The notes: a model not told the origin generated them from the sequence alone. A stretch of 39,782 nt of DNA from JAISDD01 sp031553935 (GCA_031553935.1 JAVBKS010000060.1:1-39782), one strand, 5' to 3'; positions 1-8,219 are shown, counted from the stretch's first letter. Numbers and translations: made by a program.

Positions 1-133
1 TGATATAAGCATATAATAAAAAAGGTACCAATGGCATCTATATTTAATAAGTCATACTAGGAATAATTATCCACCCAAAGCCGTATATTTTTGAAAATGA
101 AAAAATTGTATCAATATTTCAGGGGGGATAATA

Positions 134-745
134 ATGAATAGAAAGCTTATTTGCCTGTTGACAGGAGTGATTTTAGCCATATGCTTGATTAGTTCAGGCT
201 GCGAACAATCCTCTATTCGTCAAGAAAGTCTGAAAACTTGGCGCGATCTGCTAAACCCAATATCTCAAAACCTAACCAGTAACAAAGCCACGGTTGAAAG
301 CGAAAAAACCCAGGTAAAACCAACTATAGAAAATAGTAATGAAACCGCCGAAACAGTCCAAGTCAAATTATTCTTTTTTGACAGTAATAAAAATGCGCTG
401 CAAGCGGAGAACGCTGCAATTGTTAAAACCGAAGGCATCGCGCGTAGCACCATGGAACGATTGCTTCTTGGGCCGAGCAGTGCAAGTCTAAAATCTATTG
501 CACCGTTTGGAACTCATCTTCTGGATATAAATATCAAGAAGAACGAGCAGCTTTGCATAGTAGATCTTAGCAGTGAAGCCAAAAACATTAGTGATAAGAG
601 CCAAGCGAAAATGATGGTTGATGCCATAAGCAATACTTTGTTCCAGTTTCCCAGCGTAAAAAAAGTCAGTATTTTAATTGCAGGAGAGAGCATTGAAGAG
701 ATTCCGGTATTCGCGGATTCAGAAAGTGCTACCCTGAAGCTGTAA
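134..745 (+). CDS. GerMN-domain lipoprotein
   Basis: A 203-aa exported lipoprotein. Residues 1-23 form a lipoprotein signal peptide (MNRK, hydrophobic core, lipobox ISSGC), so the mature protein should be anchored by Cys23 to the outer face of the membrane. A polar linker to about residue 75 precedes a GerMN (sporulation/germination-type) domain of about 120 aa, recognisable from VKLFFFDSN, the TMERLLLGP motif and the IVDLS strand. GerMN proteins act in spore formation or germination in Bacilli, with the biochemical role unclear. A strong ribosome site (GGGGGG, 122-127) fixes the ATG. It is followed at short distance by murI, so a cell-envelope role is plausible. Confidence 0.8.
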   Translation: MNRKLICLLTGVILAICLISSGCEQSSIRQESLKTWRDLLNPISQNLTSNKATVESEKTQVKPTIENSNETAETVQVKLFFFDSNKNALQAENAAIVKTEGIARSTMERLLLGPSSASLKSIAPFGTHLLDINIKKNEQLCIVDLSSEAKNISDKSQAKMMVDAISNTLFQFPSVKKVSILIAGESIEEIPVFADSESATLKL

Positions 746-852
746 AATACTTAAACTATCTAACCTTTTATCAAACTCGAAAAAATGCTAAAATCAGTGT
801 ATTCTTATATGGTATGGTCTATAAAGAACTAGCAGATTACGAGGTGCTTTAT

Positions 853-1659
853 TTGCATAAGGAAAAACCTATAGGGATTTTTGATTCAGGGGTTGGAGGG
901 TTAACAGTTGTTAAGTCATTGCTTCAACTAATGCCCTTCGAGCATTTTATATATTACGGCGACAATGCCAATATCCCCTATGGCAATAAATCGAAAGAAG
1001 AATTGTTATTCCTAGCGCAAAGGATTCTGGCTTATTTTCTGGATCAGGAAGTCAAAGCGGTAATCGTTGCCTGTGGGAGCCAATCTTCTAATTCGCTGGA
1101 AATTTTGGAGCAAGAATGTCCGGTTCCCGTAATTGGAATACTAAAGCCAGGCATTGAACAAGCAATAAAAATAACCAGAAATAAGAAAATTGGGGTTATG
1201 GCAACCCCGGCTACAGTTAATAGTTATGCCTTTACTAAAGGGATACTCAGTTTATGCCCTGATTGCCAGGTATTTGAACAGGCTTGCCCGGATTTCGTAC
1301 CCTTAGTCGAGGCAGGTAGAATTCAAGGCGATGCGGTTAAGGCAAAAGTAAAAGAATACACAGCCCCATTAATGGCACAGGAAATAGATGTGCTGCTGCT
1401 GGGCTGCACCCATTATCCATTTATTGAGAGCATTATCAGAGAAGAAATAGGTCCGGAGATAAATATTATCGATCCGGCCATTGCAACAGTAGCACTAACC
1501 AAAGATATACTTTATTCGCTTGGAGCATTAAGAGATGGCAGTGAAAAAAATCCGGGGCGAAAGTATTTAGTTAGTGGCAATTACGAAGAATTCTTGAAAG
1601 TAAGTCAGGGATTGCTTGGAGCCAAGAATGTGCCCAATGTTTATCAACTTGTACTATAA
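853..1659 (+). CDS. murI: Glutamate racemase MurI
   Basis: Interconverts L- and D-glutamate to supply D-Glu for peptidoglycan; cytoplasmic. The N-terminal GIFDSGVGGLTVV motif and the LLLGCTHYPF motif carrying the second catalytic cysteine are clear. The first catalytic cysteine lies in IVACGSQSS, where the common form is ACNTAS, so the flanking Asn/Thr are replaced. I start at the TTG at 853 because GAGGTG (841-846) sits 6 nt before it and the protein then begins like the family (268 aa). An upstream in-frame ATG at 814 has no ribosome site. The gene is followed 9 nt later by the dehydratase-like gene. Confidence 0.9.
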   Translation: MHKEKPIGIFDSGVGGLTVVKSLLQLMPFEHFIYYGDNANIPYGNKSKEELLFLAQRILAYFLDQEVKAVIVACGSQSSNSLEILEQECPVPVIGILKPGIEQAIKITRNKKIGVMATPATVNSYAFTKGILSLCPDCQVFEQACPDFVPLVEAGRIQGDAVKAKVKEYTAPLMAQEIDVLLLGCTHYPFIESIIREEIGPEINIIDPAIATVALTKDILYSLGALRDGSEKNPGRKYLVSGNYEEFLKVSQGLLGAKNVPNVYQLVL

Positions 1660-1668
1660 TGAGGTCCT

Positions 1669-2652
1669 ATGAACAAAATCGCTTTTACCAGCAGTATACC
1701 GCTAGAGGTAATAATAGCAGCCGGTAAGACCCCACTGGATTTAAACAATGTTTTTATTACTGCTGATCGGCCCCAGGATTTAGTGGCAGCAGCTGAGGAA
1801 GAAGGCTATCCCCGAACAACTTGCGGATGGATTAAGGGCTTGTATTCGTGCGCTCAATTGCACGATATTGAAGCCCTTATTGCAGTGATGCAAGGGGATT
1901 GCAGTAATACTCAAGCACTTATGGAAACCCTGCAATTGAAAGGGATTGAAATCCTGCCTTTCGCGTATCCTTATGATCGTGATTATGATAGTTTAGATAA
2001 CCAGATCAATAAGCTGTGCTCGTATTTTCAAGTAAGCCGGGAACAAGTAAGCATGGTTAAGGCTGATATTGACGAAGTACGCAGTCTTTGTGCTGAGCTT
2101 GATCGTTTAACTTGGGAAGATAATTTAATATCGGGAGAAGAGAACCATTATTATTTAGTAAATGCCAGTGATTTTCAAGGAAATATTGATAAGTACCGCA
2201 GCGAGATTTCTGCATTGATTGAGGGCGCACAGCAGAGGGCCCCTTTTGGCGATGAAGTAAGACTAGCTTATATTGGAGTGCCCCCGATATTTACTGACTT
2301 TTACGAGGTTTTGCATGCTTTGGGGGCGAGGGTAGTATTTAATGAAGTGCAGCGTCAATTCTCGATGCCCTACAAAACAACAGACATTGTGGAGCAGTAT
2401 TTAAAATTTACATATCCATATGGAGCTTTTGCCAGGCTGCAAGATATCAGCGCCGAGATAAAAAAGCGCAATATTCAGGGAATCATACATTATACCCAAA
2501 CCTTTTGTTTCCGCCAAATTGAAGATTTAATCTATAGGAAGTCTCTTAATATCCCTTTTCTTACCATAGAAGGGGACAATCCTGGGCGGGTAGACGCCAG
2601 GAGCCGTCTGCGATTAGAAGCTTTCATAAATATGTTAAAGCAAAGGTGTTAA
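1669..2652 (+). CDS. 2-hydroxyacyl-CoA dehydratase D-component-like protein (HgdB/BcrC family)
   Basis: A 327-aa protein resembling one subunit of the two-subunit [4Fe-4S] D-component of 2-hydroxyacyl-CoA dehydratases and benzoyl-CoA reductase. Cysteines at about C52 (TTCGWIKG), C61, C78 (GDCSNT) and one near residue 272 (TQTFCFRQ) are the likely cluster ligands; the C-terminal IEGDNPGRVDARSRLRLEAF segment is typical of the fold. The partner activase follows immediately (7-nt gap). Only one D-component subunit is present, where classical enzymes have two different ones, so this may be a homodimer with an unknown substrate. Family assignment is good; substrate unknown. Confidence 0.75.
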   Translation: MNKIAFTSSIPLEVIIAAGKTPLDLNNVFITADRPQDLVAAAEEEGYPRTTCGWIKGLYSCAQLHDIEALIAVMQGDCSNTQALMETLQLKGIEILPFAYPYDRDYDSLDNQINKLCSYFQVSREQVSMVKADIDEVRSLCAELDRLTWEDNLISGEENHYYLVNASDFQGNIDKYRSEISALIEGAQQRAPFGDEVRLAYIGVPPIFTDFYEVLHALGARVVFNEVQRQFSMPYKTTDIVEQYLKFTYPYGAFARLQDISAEIKKRNIQGIIHYTQTFCFRQIEDLIYRKSLNIPFLTIEGDNPGRVDARSRLRLEAFINMLKQRC

Positions 2653-2659
2653 TAAAATC

Positions 2660-3427
2660 ATGATTGGGATTGATCTTGGGTCAAGATACATAAAGATCGT
2701 AAAGATGCAAGAGGGGCACTTAGCAGAGAGTTTCCGCTACGACACCTTGCCATTTTATCAAGAGTATGCTCGTATGGAAGCGGGCAAAATGATTTTGAAT
2801 TTTGACAAATTAGGTTTAGCAAACGAGCTGGTTTGTGCCACCGGTTATGGCAAAATGACCACTCCATTAGCGGGAGTTCGGCAAATACCAGAGATCCAAG
2901 CGCATGCTTTAGGAGCAGTTTTTCAAAGCCAGTGTAAAAACTTCACATTGCTGGATATCGGGGGACAAGATACTAAAATAGTAAAAATTGAAAATGGGAT
3001 AACCATCGACTTTATGATGAATGATCGCTGTGCTTCTGGTTCAGGAAGGTTTTTAGAAAACATGGCAGCTATTCTGGGGATTGAGTTTGCAGAATTAGCT
3101 AAGCACTATGAAAATGCTGTAGAATTAAGCAGTACTTGTGCAATTTTCGGTGAGACTGAGATAATTGGGCGCATAATTGAAGGATATAGCAGGGAGCAAT
3201 TAGCAGCAGGAGTGAATTATTCGCTCTTTAATCGCGTAGCCCCCATGTTGAGAAAACTAAAAAGCGAAACTATAGTCATGTCTGGCGGCGGTGCCTTAAA
3301 CCATGCTATAAAACAGATAATTACTAAAGAACTAAAGGCTGATGTTATTACTATTGCACAGCCTCAACTGAATGGAGCTATTGGCTGCTGCCGATTTTTG
3401 GAAAGTATCGGCAATAAAAATAAATGA
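2660..3427 (+). CDS. CoA-substrate-specific enzyme activase (HgdC/BadF/BcrA ATPase family)
   Basis: A 255-aa ASKHA-fold ATPase that uses ATP to inject one high-energy electron into its dehydratase or reductase partner. The N-terminal phosphate loop IGIDLGSRYIKIV, the LLDIGGQDTK motif and the two cysteines that bridge a [4Fe-4S] cluster across a homodimer (C124 in NDRCASGSGR, C160 in SSTCAIFGETE) are all present, as is the adenosine loop MSGGGALN. Length matches archerase-type activases (about 250-260 aa). It is translationally linked to the preceding dehydratase-like gene, which is its likely partner. Confidence 0.88.
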   Translation: MIGIDLGSRYIKIVKMQEGHLAESFRYDTLPFYQEYARMEAGKMILNFDKLGLANELVCATGYGKMTTPLAGVRQIPEIQAHALGAVFQSQCKNFTLLDIGGQDTKIVKIENGITIDFMMNDRCASGSGRFLENMAAILGIEFAELAKHYENAVELSSTCAIFGETEIIGRIIEGYSREQLAAGVNYSLFNRVAPMLRKLKSETIVMSGGGALNHAIKQIITKELKADVITIAQPQLNGAIGCCRFLESIGNKNK

Positions 3428-3465
3428 AAAACAGTCTATTCCAGGCTGGGAGGAAGGAAAGTTGA

Positions 3466-4188
3466 ATGGATAGAAAACTTGGCAGAAAAAATGATGAACT
3501 TAGACCGGTTGAAATGATAGTGGATTACATTACTAATCCGGATGGTGCGGTTTTGATTTCATTCGGGGATACTAAGGTGCTTTGTACAGCTATGATCGAA
3601 GATAAAGTTCCGCAGTTTCTTAAAGGAAGCGGTAAAGGTTGGATAACTGCAGAATATTCGCTATTGCCGGGTTCGACTTTAGGAAGAACCTCGCGGGAAG
3701 CGAGTAAAGGAAAAGTTACAGGAAGAACATCCGAGATCCAACGTTTGATAGGGAGATCATTGAGGGCAGTAACAGATCTTGATGCTCTGGGTGAGAGAAC
3801 CATCTGGCTGGATTGCGATGTGATCCAGGCAGATGGAGGAACAAGGACCGCTGCCATAACTGGAAGTTATGTAGCCCTTTGCCGGGCTTTCGAAAAAATG
3901 CTGGCCAATAAGCAGATCAAGCAATCACCGCTTTTTGATGCCGTTGCAGCCGTAAGTGTAGGTTTTGTTTCCGGTATTGCCATGCTGGACTTAGACTATC
4001 AGGAAGACTCCCAGGCCGAGGTTGACATGAATATTGTTATGACCGGAAAAGGGAATTTCGTTGAAATCCAAGGAACCGCAGAAGGTCGGACTTTCAATGA
4101 TGATGAGCTAAGTGAGCTTATTAAACTAGCTAAGAGCGGAATCAACCGCCTGATGGAATTGCAGAAATCAGCATTAACTCGAGGGTAG
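3466..4188 (+). CDS. rph: Ribonuclease PH
   Basis: Phosphorolytic 3'-to-5' exoribonuclease that trims tRNA and other RNA 3' ends. The 240-aa protein is of family length and carries the signature blocks ITAEYSLLPGST (phosphate and RNA contact), RTSREASKGKVTGRTSEIQRLIGRSL, IQADGGTRTAAITG and VDMNIVMTG. The ATG at 3466 follows GGAGGAAGG (3449-3457). The stop is 5 nt before the start of rdgB, and the rph-rdgB pair is common in Firmicutes. Confidence 0.95.
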   Translation: MDRKLGRKNDELRPVEMIVDYITNPDGAVLISFGDTKVLCTAMIEDKVPQFLKGSGKGWITAEYSLLPGSTLGRTSREASKGKVTGRTSEIQRLIGRSLRAVTDLDALGERTIWLDCDVIQADGGTRTAAITGSYVALCRAFEKMLANKQIKQSPLFDAVAAVSVGFVSGIAMLDLDYQEDSQAEVDMNIVMTGKGNFVEIQGTAEGRTFNDDELSELIKLAKSGINRLMELQKSALTRG

Positions 4189-4192
4189 GCAA

Positions 4193-4798
4193 ATGAAAAA
4201 TAAGCAGCTATTATTAGCGACCCGCAATCGCCATAAGCAGAAGGAACTGCAAACCATGCTCGCTTTAGAGGGAATCGAGGTATTAACCTTAGATGATGTT
4301 CTGCCGGTATCCCCAATTACTGAAGACGGCCTGACCTTCGAGGACAATGCCTATAAAAAAGCTTGTTTAACTGCCCGGCAGAGCGGATGCATAAGCATGG
4401 CGGATGACTCGGGATTAATGGTTGAGTTTTTAGATGGTCAGCCCGGGGTTTATTCAGCCCGCTTTGCTGGAGAAGGTGCCAGTGATGCTGAAAACAATGC
4501 TAAGCTATTAAAACTATTAGAAGGTGTAAAGCCCGAAGACAGAAAGGCGAAATTTGTATGTGCCATTGCTTTATGCCATCCGAGCGGAAAAAAAGTGACT
4601 GTGGAAGCCCATTGTGAGGGACAGATAACCATGGAACCGAGAGGTAACCTGGGATTTGGCTATGATCCGCTATTTATGCCTAATGGTTTTCAGCAAACAT
4701 TTGCCGAAATTGCGGAAACTGAAAAAAATAGCATAAGTCATCGAGCTTTAGCCCTAAAAAAAATAACACCTTATATTACTAATTTTTATATTAAATAA
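4193..4798 (+). CDS. rdgB: XTP/dITP diphosphatase (non-canonical purine NTP pyrophosphatase)
   Basis: Hydrolyses XTP, ITP and dITP to monophosphates, keeping damaged purines out of nucleic acids. The 201-aa protein has the family N-terminus LLLATRNRHKQKEL (usually ATxNxxK), the metal site EDGLTFEDNAYKKA, MADDSGLMVEFLDGQPGVYSAR, and the substrate loop LGFGYDPLF with SHRALAL at the end. ATG at 4193 follows GAGGGTAGG, which overlaps the end of rph. An inverted repeat GGACTATAGTCC lies just after the stop (4805-4816), without a clear T-run. Confidence 0.94.
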   Translation: MKNKQLLLATRNRHKQKELQTMLALEGIEVLTLDDVLPVSPITEDGLTFEDNAYKKACLTARQSGCISMADDSGLMVEFLDGQPGVYSARFAGEGASDAENNAKLLKLLEGVKPEDRKAKFVCAIALCHPSGKKVTVEAHCEGQITMEPRGNLGFGYDPLFMPNGFQQTFAEIAETEKNSISHRALALKKITPYITNFYIK

Positions 4799-4959
4799 AC
4801 AGCCGGGACTATAGTCCACAAAAAGCTAGATGTTAAAAATATTCACAATAATTGAATATTGAGGAAATTTCTAAGCACTTAGTCCTGTTTTTACCATAAA
4901 CATCTTTCTGAAAAAAAGTTTTATGCTATACTGATAATATTATTTGAAGGAGAACTGTC

Positions 4960-5064
4960 ATGGACGATTTAAGAAAGCAAGTAAAACACGAAAGTCTACG
5001 TACTCTGTTGTGGATAACTATTGCTGGGATTATTGCTTTAGCCGTGCATTTTTGGCTATTCTAG
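4960..5064 (+). CDS. Small single-pass membrane protein (34 aa)
   Basis: A short ORF preceded by a strong ribosome site (GAAGGAG, 4947-4953; 6-nt spacing). The predicted peptide has a charged N-terminus (MDDLRKQVKHESLR) followed by a hydrophobic segment (about residues 15-34, ending AVHFWLF), so a single membrane helix with the N-terminus likely inside. A TATACT sequence at 4927-4932 could be a -10 box, though I see no good -35. Function unknown. The ribosome site and sensible topology argue for a real gene. Confidence 0.6.
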   Translation: MDDLRKQVKHESLRTLLWITIAGIIALAVHFWLF

Positions 5065-5143
5065 ATTAGGTGAGCATTATGAATTATGTATATTAGATTG
5101 ATAAGTTTTGCTCTGACAGTTAATAATATAGGGGGAAGCAGAA

Positions 5144-5449
5144 ATGGCCAAATCAGTTAAAGCGGAATTAACTCCCGACAAAATGAGAAGTCGAGTTAAT
5201 GAGATGCGCAGGCAGATTAATGATTTAGCTCCATTATTAGATTTTGATGCTTCTGCCCATGATTTGATTGATGAGATCGACAAGATGAGATCTTCAATTC
5301 TTAAAACGGGGATTTTATTACTCCATAACTATACTAAGAGTTATCTGGAGAAAATAGATAATGGCGAAGATGCAGTATTTGACCAAGAAATTTTCGAGGA
5401 ACTGGTAAGCATCATTCGCGCCGGAGAAGGAAAGTTTATTTCCTCCTAG
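5144..5449 (+). CDS. Hypothetical helical protein (101 aa)
   Basis: No family recognised. The sequence is predominantly helical and charged (KMRSRVNEMRRQINDL in the first third) with no membrane segment or cysteine. The ATG at 5144 follows GGGGGAAG (5130-5137). Its stop lies 12 nt before trxA, so the two are probably cotranscribed. The start could not sensibly be later because the ribosome site decides it. Confidence 0.7.
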   Translation: MAKSVKAELTPDKMRSRVNEMRRQINDLAPLLDFDASAHDLIDEIDKMRSSILKTGILLLHNYTKSYLEKIDNGEDAVFDQEIFEELVSIIRAGEGKFISS

Positions 5450-5461
5450 GAAGGATTTGGT

Positions 5462-5788
5462 ATGAGTAAAGTAATTGAAGTCAATGATAGTAATTGGGAA
5501 AGCGAAGTATGCCAGGCCTCAACCCCGGTATTAGTCGAATTTTGGGCGCCCTGGTGTGCTCCCTGCAAGATGATTCGCCCAATTGTCGAAAACCTAGCAA
5601 GCGAAAATGATGAGCATATAAAAATTGCCGGGCTAAATGTAGACGAGAACCAGGAAATCAGCGCGAAGCATGGAGTACGGGGAATTCCTACTTTAATCCT
5701 TTTTAAAGATGGTAATGAATTTAAGCGTTTAGTTGGAGCCCAGGGTAAAGATCGCATACAGGATTTGATTAACCAAGCACTGGAATAG
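5462..5788 (+). CDS. trxA: Thioredoxin
   Basis: A 108-aa cytoplasmic thiol-disulfide reductant of standard length. The active site is W-C-A-P-C-K (Cys32, Cys35) inside VEFWAPWCAPCK; the usual thioredoxin has CGPC, so the glycine is replaced by alanine. The cis-proline loop is GIPTLILF and the buried aspartate region is also present. The start follows AGGAAGG (5450-5456). The 3' end of the gene lies inside the terminator hairpin described separately. Confidence 0.93.
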   Translation: MSKVIEVNDSNWESEVCQASTPVLVEFWAPWCAPCKMIRPIVENLASENDEHIKIAGLNVDENQEISAKHGVRGIPTLILFKDGNEFKRLVGAQGKDRIQDLINQALE

Positions 5789-5813
5789 TACTTGGTTAGT
5801 CAAATAATTTTTA
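5764..5813 (+). terminator. Rho-independent terminator overlapping the trxA stop
   Basis: Arms TTTGATTAACCAAG (5764-5777) and CTTGGTTAGTCAAA (5791-5804) form a 14-bp stem with one G-U pair and a 13-nt loop. The loop contains the trxA stop codon (TAG, 5786-5788). A T-rich stretch (TAATTTTT) follows. It should end the transcript before the agr-like locus. Confidence 0.7.
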
Positions 5814-6029
5814 AGTTGTTACATAGTTTACGAGAAAAGTTTGCCTAGTTAGTAAAACCTCTTATGACTCAGAATATTTTCTTCTGTCAATATATTTCTA
5901 TATCCATGAAGTTACCGGCTGTTTTTTCATATTGTTTTTTGGAGAAGCGGGACAGGCAATTGCTTATTGAAGGAATAACAGAAGTTCCAGTAATAGTCGC
6001 AATCATAATGCCGTTAAGGAGGTTTTTCA

Positions 6030-6542
6030 TTGCCTACAATAGAAACCACAATAGCGATTCCAGTTTACTTAGCAATAGTCATATCTTTTCCGCAAGCAAT
6101 TCTCGTTTTGCAAATGGGCTTCAGATTACTAAATATTATTCCACCTTGGAAAAGAGTAGTGGTTACCGCAGTTATTATTGCAGTTTGCAGTTATTTCATG
6201 CGCGGACTGGAGACCGCTTTCGTTATTAACTCATTAATACTGCTTTTCATTATGACTTTAAGCATATATTTATTCAATGATTATAGTATCAAAACTTGTT
6301 TTTCTGCAGTATTGATCGGTTTTATTATCTATTCGATTACTGAACTGTTGATATTTATTTTTTGGCTTTGGTGTACTGGTAGTTCTTTTGTAGAAGTGAT
6401 TATTGGCCCTCTAGCCAATATCTCTATTTTCTATATTGCGGCAGCTATTTGCTTTGTTGGCTTAATTTTAGCTCATCAGAAGAATATATTTCTTTATGAT
6501 ATTAGAAGAGATGAAGGGCACATGAATGGAAAGAAGAATTGA
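6030..6542 (+). CDS. Polytopic membrane protein of the agr-like locus (possible separate sensor part)
   Basis: A 170-aa protein with about five predicted membrane helices (roughly residues 9-35, 43-57, 62-83, 90-115, 124-146) and almost no soluble part. Translation should begin at TTG 6030, since AAGGAGG (6016-6022) is placed 7 nt upstream. It overlaps the histidine kinase gene by 17 nt. The kinase has only two membrane helices, whereas AgrC receptors have six or seven in one chain. Inference: this protein may supply the missing peptide-sensing helices. I recognise no named family; it could also be an unrelated transporter-like protein. Confidence 0.75.
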   Translation: MPTIETTIAIPVYLAIVISFPQAILVLQMGFRLLNIIPPWKRVVVTAVIIAVCSYFMRGLETAFVINSLILLFIMTLSIYLFNDYSIKTCFSAVLIGFIIYSITELLIFIFWLWCTGSSFVEVIIGPLANISIFYIAAAICFVGLILAHQKNIFLYDIRRDEGHMNGKKN

Positions 6543-7404
6543 AGACAATCAAGCATCAATAATGTACATACTAGTTATTGGAATTACCATTATTTTATTT
6601 TTTGAAATGATTATTCCTAGCTTTGCCTCTATCAAATATCGTGGGTTAACCCTAATGCTTGCCTTTAGTACAGTTACAGTAGTCGCTATTTGTTTTAAGT
6701 GTATTAAGGATATCAATGAGAAGTCGATTTTAGTGATTTCAGAGATGATTCTGAAAGACAATATCCAGCAAATGGAGAGCATGGTCAGCTTTTGCGCCTT
6801 GCAGCGCCATGAATTTGCCCGTCACCTGCAGTGCCTGCAGGCCATGATGGATATGGGCTTAATCGAGCAGGCGCAGGAATACCTCGACGGCATTGCCGCC
6901 AGTCCCCTCAATAATAATGAATGGCATTATGATGTTGGCATATTCGAACTTTCAAGCTTAGTTAATGCCAAGTACAATGCCGCCCAGATGAAGAATATTG
7001 ATTTCCAGGTATCGATACTGTCTCAATTTAATGAAGCTGCGGTTTTTCCCTGGGATCTATGCAGCCTGGTCGGCAATCTGCTGGATAATGCTTTCGACGC
7101 TGCCCTCCAGGATCCCTACCGACCTAAAGTAAGTCTGACCTTTGACCGCCGTGGAGCTGAGTTTATTATCATGGTTCAAAATAATGGTTCCCGGATCAAG
7201 GATCCTGATTTAGTAATGCAGATGGGTTACAGCAGCAAAAGCAGTGAAGACGGAAGAAGCAGGGGATTTGGCCTCTTAATTGTGGACAAGCTGGTAAGAG
7301 CATATGGTGGAAGCCTACAAATCCAAACCGCACCCCTAACTGCCTTTACTATCTGTTTGCCATTAGTGAAACCAGGTGTAGCTGATGCTGAAATTATTAG
7401 CTGA
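6526..7404 (+). CDS. AgrC/GHKL-type sensor histidine kinase with a short membrane domain
   Basis: A 292-aa histidine kinase. Two membrane helices (about residues 13-31 and 41-60) precede a Spo0B/AgrC-like dimerisation helix with the likely phosphorylated His95 in LQRHEFARHLQ. The GHKL ATPase domain follows: N-box LVGNLLDNAFDAAL (about 183-196) and glycine-rich GRSRGFGLLIV near 255. Its start lies inside the preceding membrane-protein gene and its end overlaps agrB by 20 nt, so the locus is translationally coupled. Expected input is the cyclic peptide made by AgrB; the only nearby regulator is a receiver-only protein, so the output partner is uncertain. Confidence 0.85.
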   Translation: MERRIEDNQASIMYILVIGITIILFFEMIIPSFASIKYRGLTLMLAFSTVTVVAICFKCIKDINEKSILVISEMILKDNIQQMESMVSFCALQRHEFARHLQCLQAMMDMGLIEQAQEYLDGIAASPLNNNEWHYDVGIFELSSLVNAKYNAAQMKNIDFQVSILSQFNEAAVFPWDLCSLVGNLLDNAFDAALQDPYRPKVSLTFDRRGAEFIIMVQNNGSRIKDPDLVMQMGYSSKSSEDGRSRGFGLLIVDKLVRAYGGSLQIQTAPLTAFTICLPLVKPGVADAEIIS

Positions 7405-7993
7405 TAAAATAGCTCTATCCTTGAGTACATATACAGAACGTGAACAGGACTGGGAAGCATTAGCATATGGCCTTAATATATTACTGGTATTTACCCTCAG
7501 TACCTTAGGGATATTCGTATTTGCCTTCATGCTAGCTATCCCGGAGAGAGTGTTTTTTTATATGGTAGCTCTGATTATGTTTCGCAGTTTTGGGGGAGGA
7601 GTTCATCATAAGTATCTGTGGCGGTGTTTTATCACTACCTCGATAATTGTATTGATTCCTTGTTATTACAGCATTTACTTTTGGCAATGGCCGGTTTTTA
7701 TCGTGACTTTGTTAATTCTGCTCCTGGTAATTATCAAGTGGGTTCCGGCAGGCATTAACCGCGAAGGCAAAACATCGGAGCAGATTAATTCGGCGAAGCG
7801 GAAGACCTTAATAGGATTACTGCTCTGGTTGGCAATCATTGCATGGCTGTATTATATAGCTAAGCCCGATTTAGCCGGGGCCTTGATTGCTGGAGGTTTA
7901 GGAAGCGCCTTTCTGATAAGCCCCTTCGGGTTTATCACGATTGAAGGGATAGATAGGTGGCTAGATTCAGGGAAAGGAGGTGAGAAAACATGA
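7385..7993 (+). CDS. agrB: AgrB-like accessory regulator protein, peptide-processing membrane cysteine protease
   Basis: A 202-aa integral membrane protease that trims and cyclises an AgrD propeptide. The catalytic region FRSFGGGVHHKYLWRC contains a His and Cys seven residues apart (first His of HH to the Cys), matching the His-x6-Cys spacing of the AgrB active site. Four to six hydrophobic segments surround it. The enzyme therefore appears intact. The start overlaps the kinase gene and the TGA stop overlaps the agrD ATG (ATGA), with AAAGGAGGTGAG at 7974-7985 serving agrD. Confidence 0.9.
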   Translation: MLKLLADKIALSLSTYTEREQDWEALAYGLNILLVFTLSTLGIFVFAFMLAIPERVFFYMVALIMFRSFGGGVHHKYLWRCFITTSIIVLIPCYYSIYFWQWPVFIVTLLILLLVIIKWVPAGINREGKTSEQINSAKRKTLIGLLLWLAIIAWLYYIAKPDLAGALIAGGLGSAFLISPFGFITIEGIDRWLDSGKGGEKT

Positions 7994-8109
7994 AACGTAT
8001 GGCATCAATATTTTCCGCTTTTCTAATGTTTGTCGCTCTTGCTAATGCTTCCGCTCCAAAGATTATGTTAGTTTATACACCAGAGGTCCCCCAGAGCCTG
8101 AAGAAGTAG
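7990..8109 (+). CDS. agrD: AgrD-like autoinducer propeptide lacking the usual ring cysteine (39 aa)
   Basis: A 39-aa propeptide with the three-part AgrD layout: amphipathic leader (MKRMASIFSAFLMFVALANA), a short core (SAPKIMLVY) and the C-terminal recognition segment TPEVPQSLKK. The last part matches the conserved xPExPxxL tail of clostridial AgrD peptides. No cysteine occurs anywhere. In the normal register the ring-forming Cys is six residues before the x of xPExP, a place occupied here by Lys24; the only Ser in the core is Ser21, nine residues before. A perfect ribosome site precedes it. The gene is too short for most annotation pipelines. Confidence 0.8.
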   Translation: MKRMASIFSAFLMFVALANASAPKIMLVYTPEVPQSLKK

Positions 8110-8122
8110 CAGCGCCGGGAAA

Positions 8123-8169
8123 GCAGCCGCGATTAATAATTGCAGTGAGATGCATTAATCGTTGGCTGC
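8123..8169 (+). other. Long imperfect hairpin between agrD and the receiver gene
   Basis: Arms GCAGCC-G-CGATTAAT (8123-8137) and ATTAATCG-TT-GGCTGC (8154-8169) form a 14-bp stem with a small internal loop and a 16-nt terminal loop. No T-run follows, so it does not look like a terminator. It could stabilise or process the transcript, or lower expression of the downstream receiver gene. Confidence 0.5.
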
Positions 8170-8219
8170 AAACCCAACCTTCAAAAATAATATATCATTT
8201 AAAAGAGGTAGGTCAAAGT

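Noticed and set aside
5864..6229. Open frame of 121 aa before and over the agr-like membrane protein
   Set aside because: No ribosome site, and it overlaps the better frame that has AAGGAGG before TTG 6030 and clear membrane helices.
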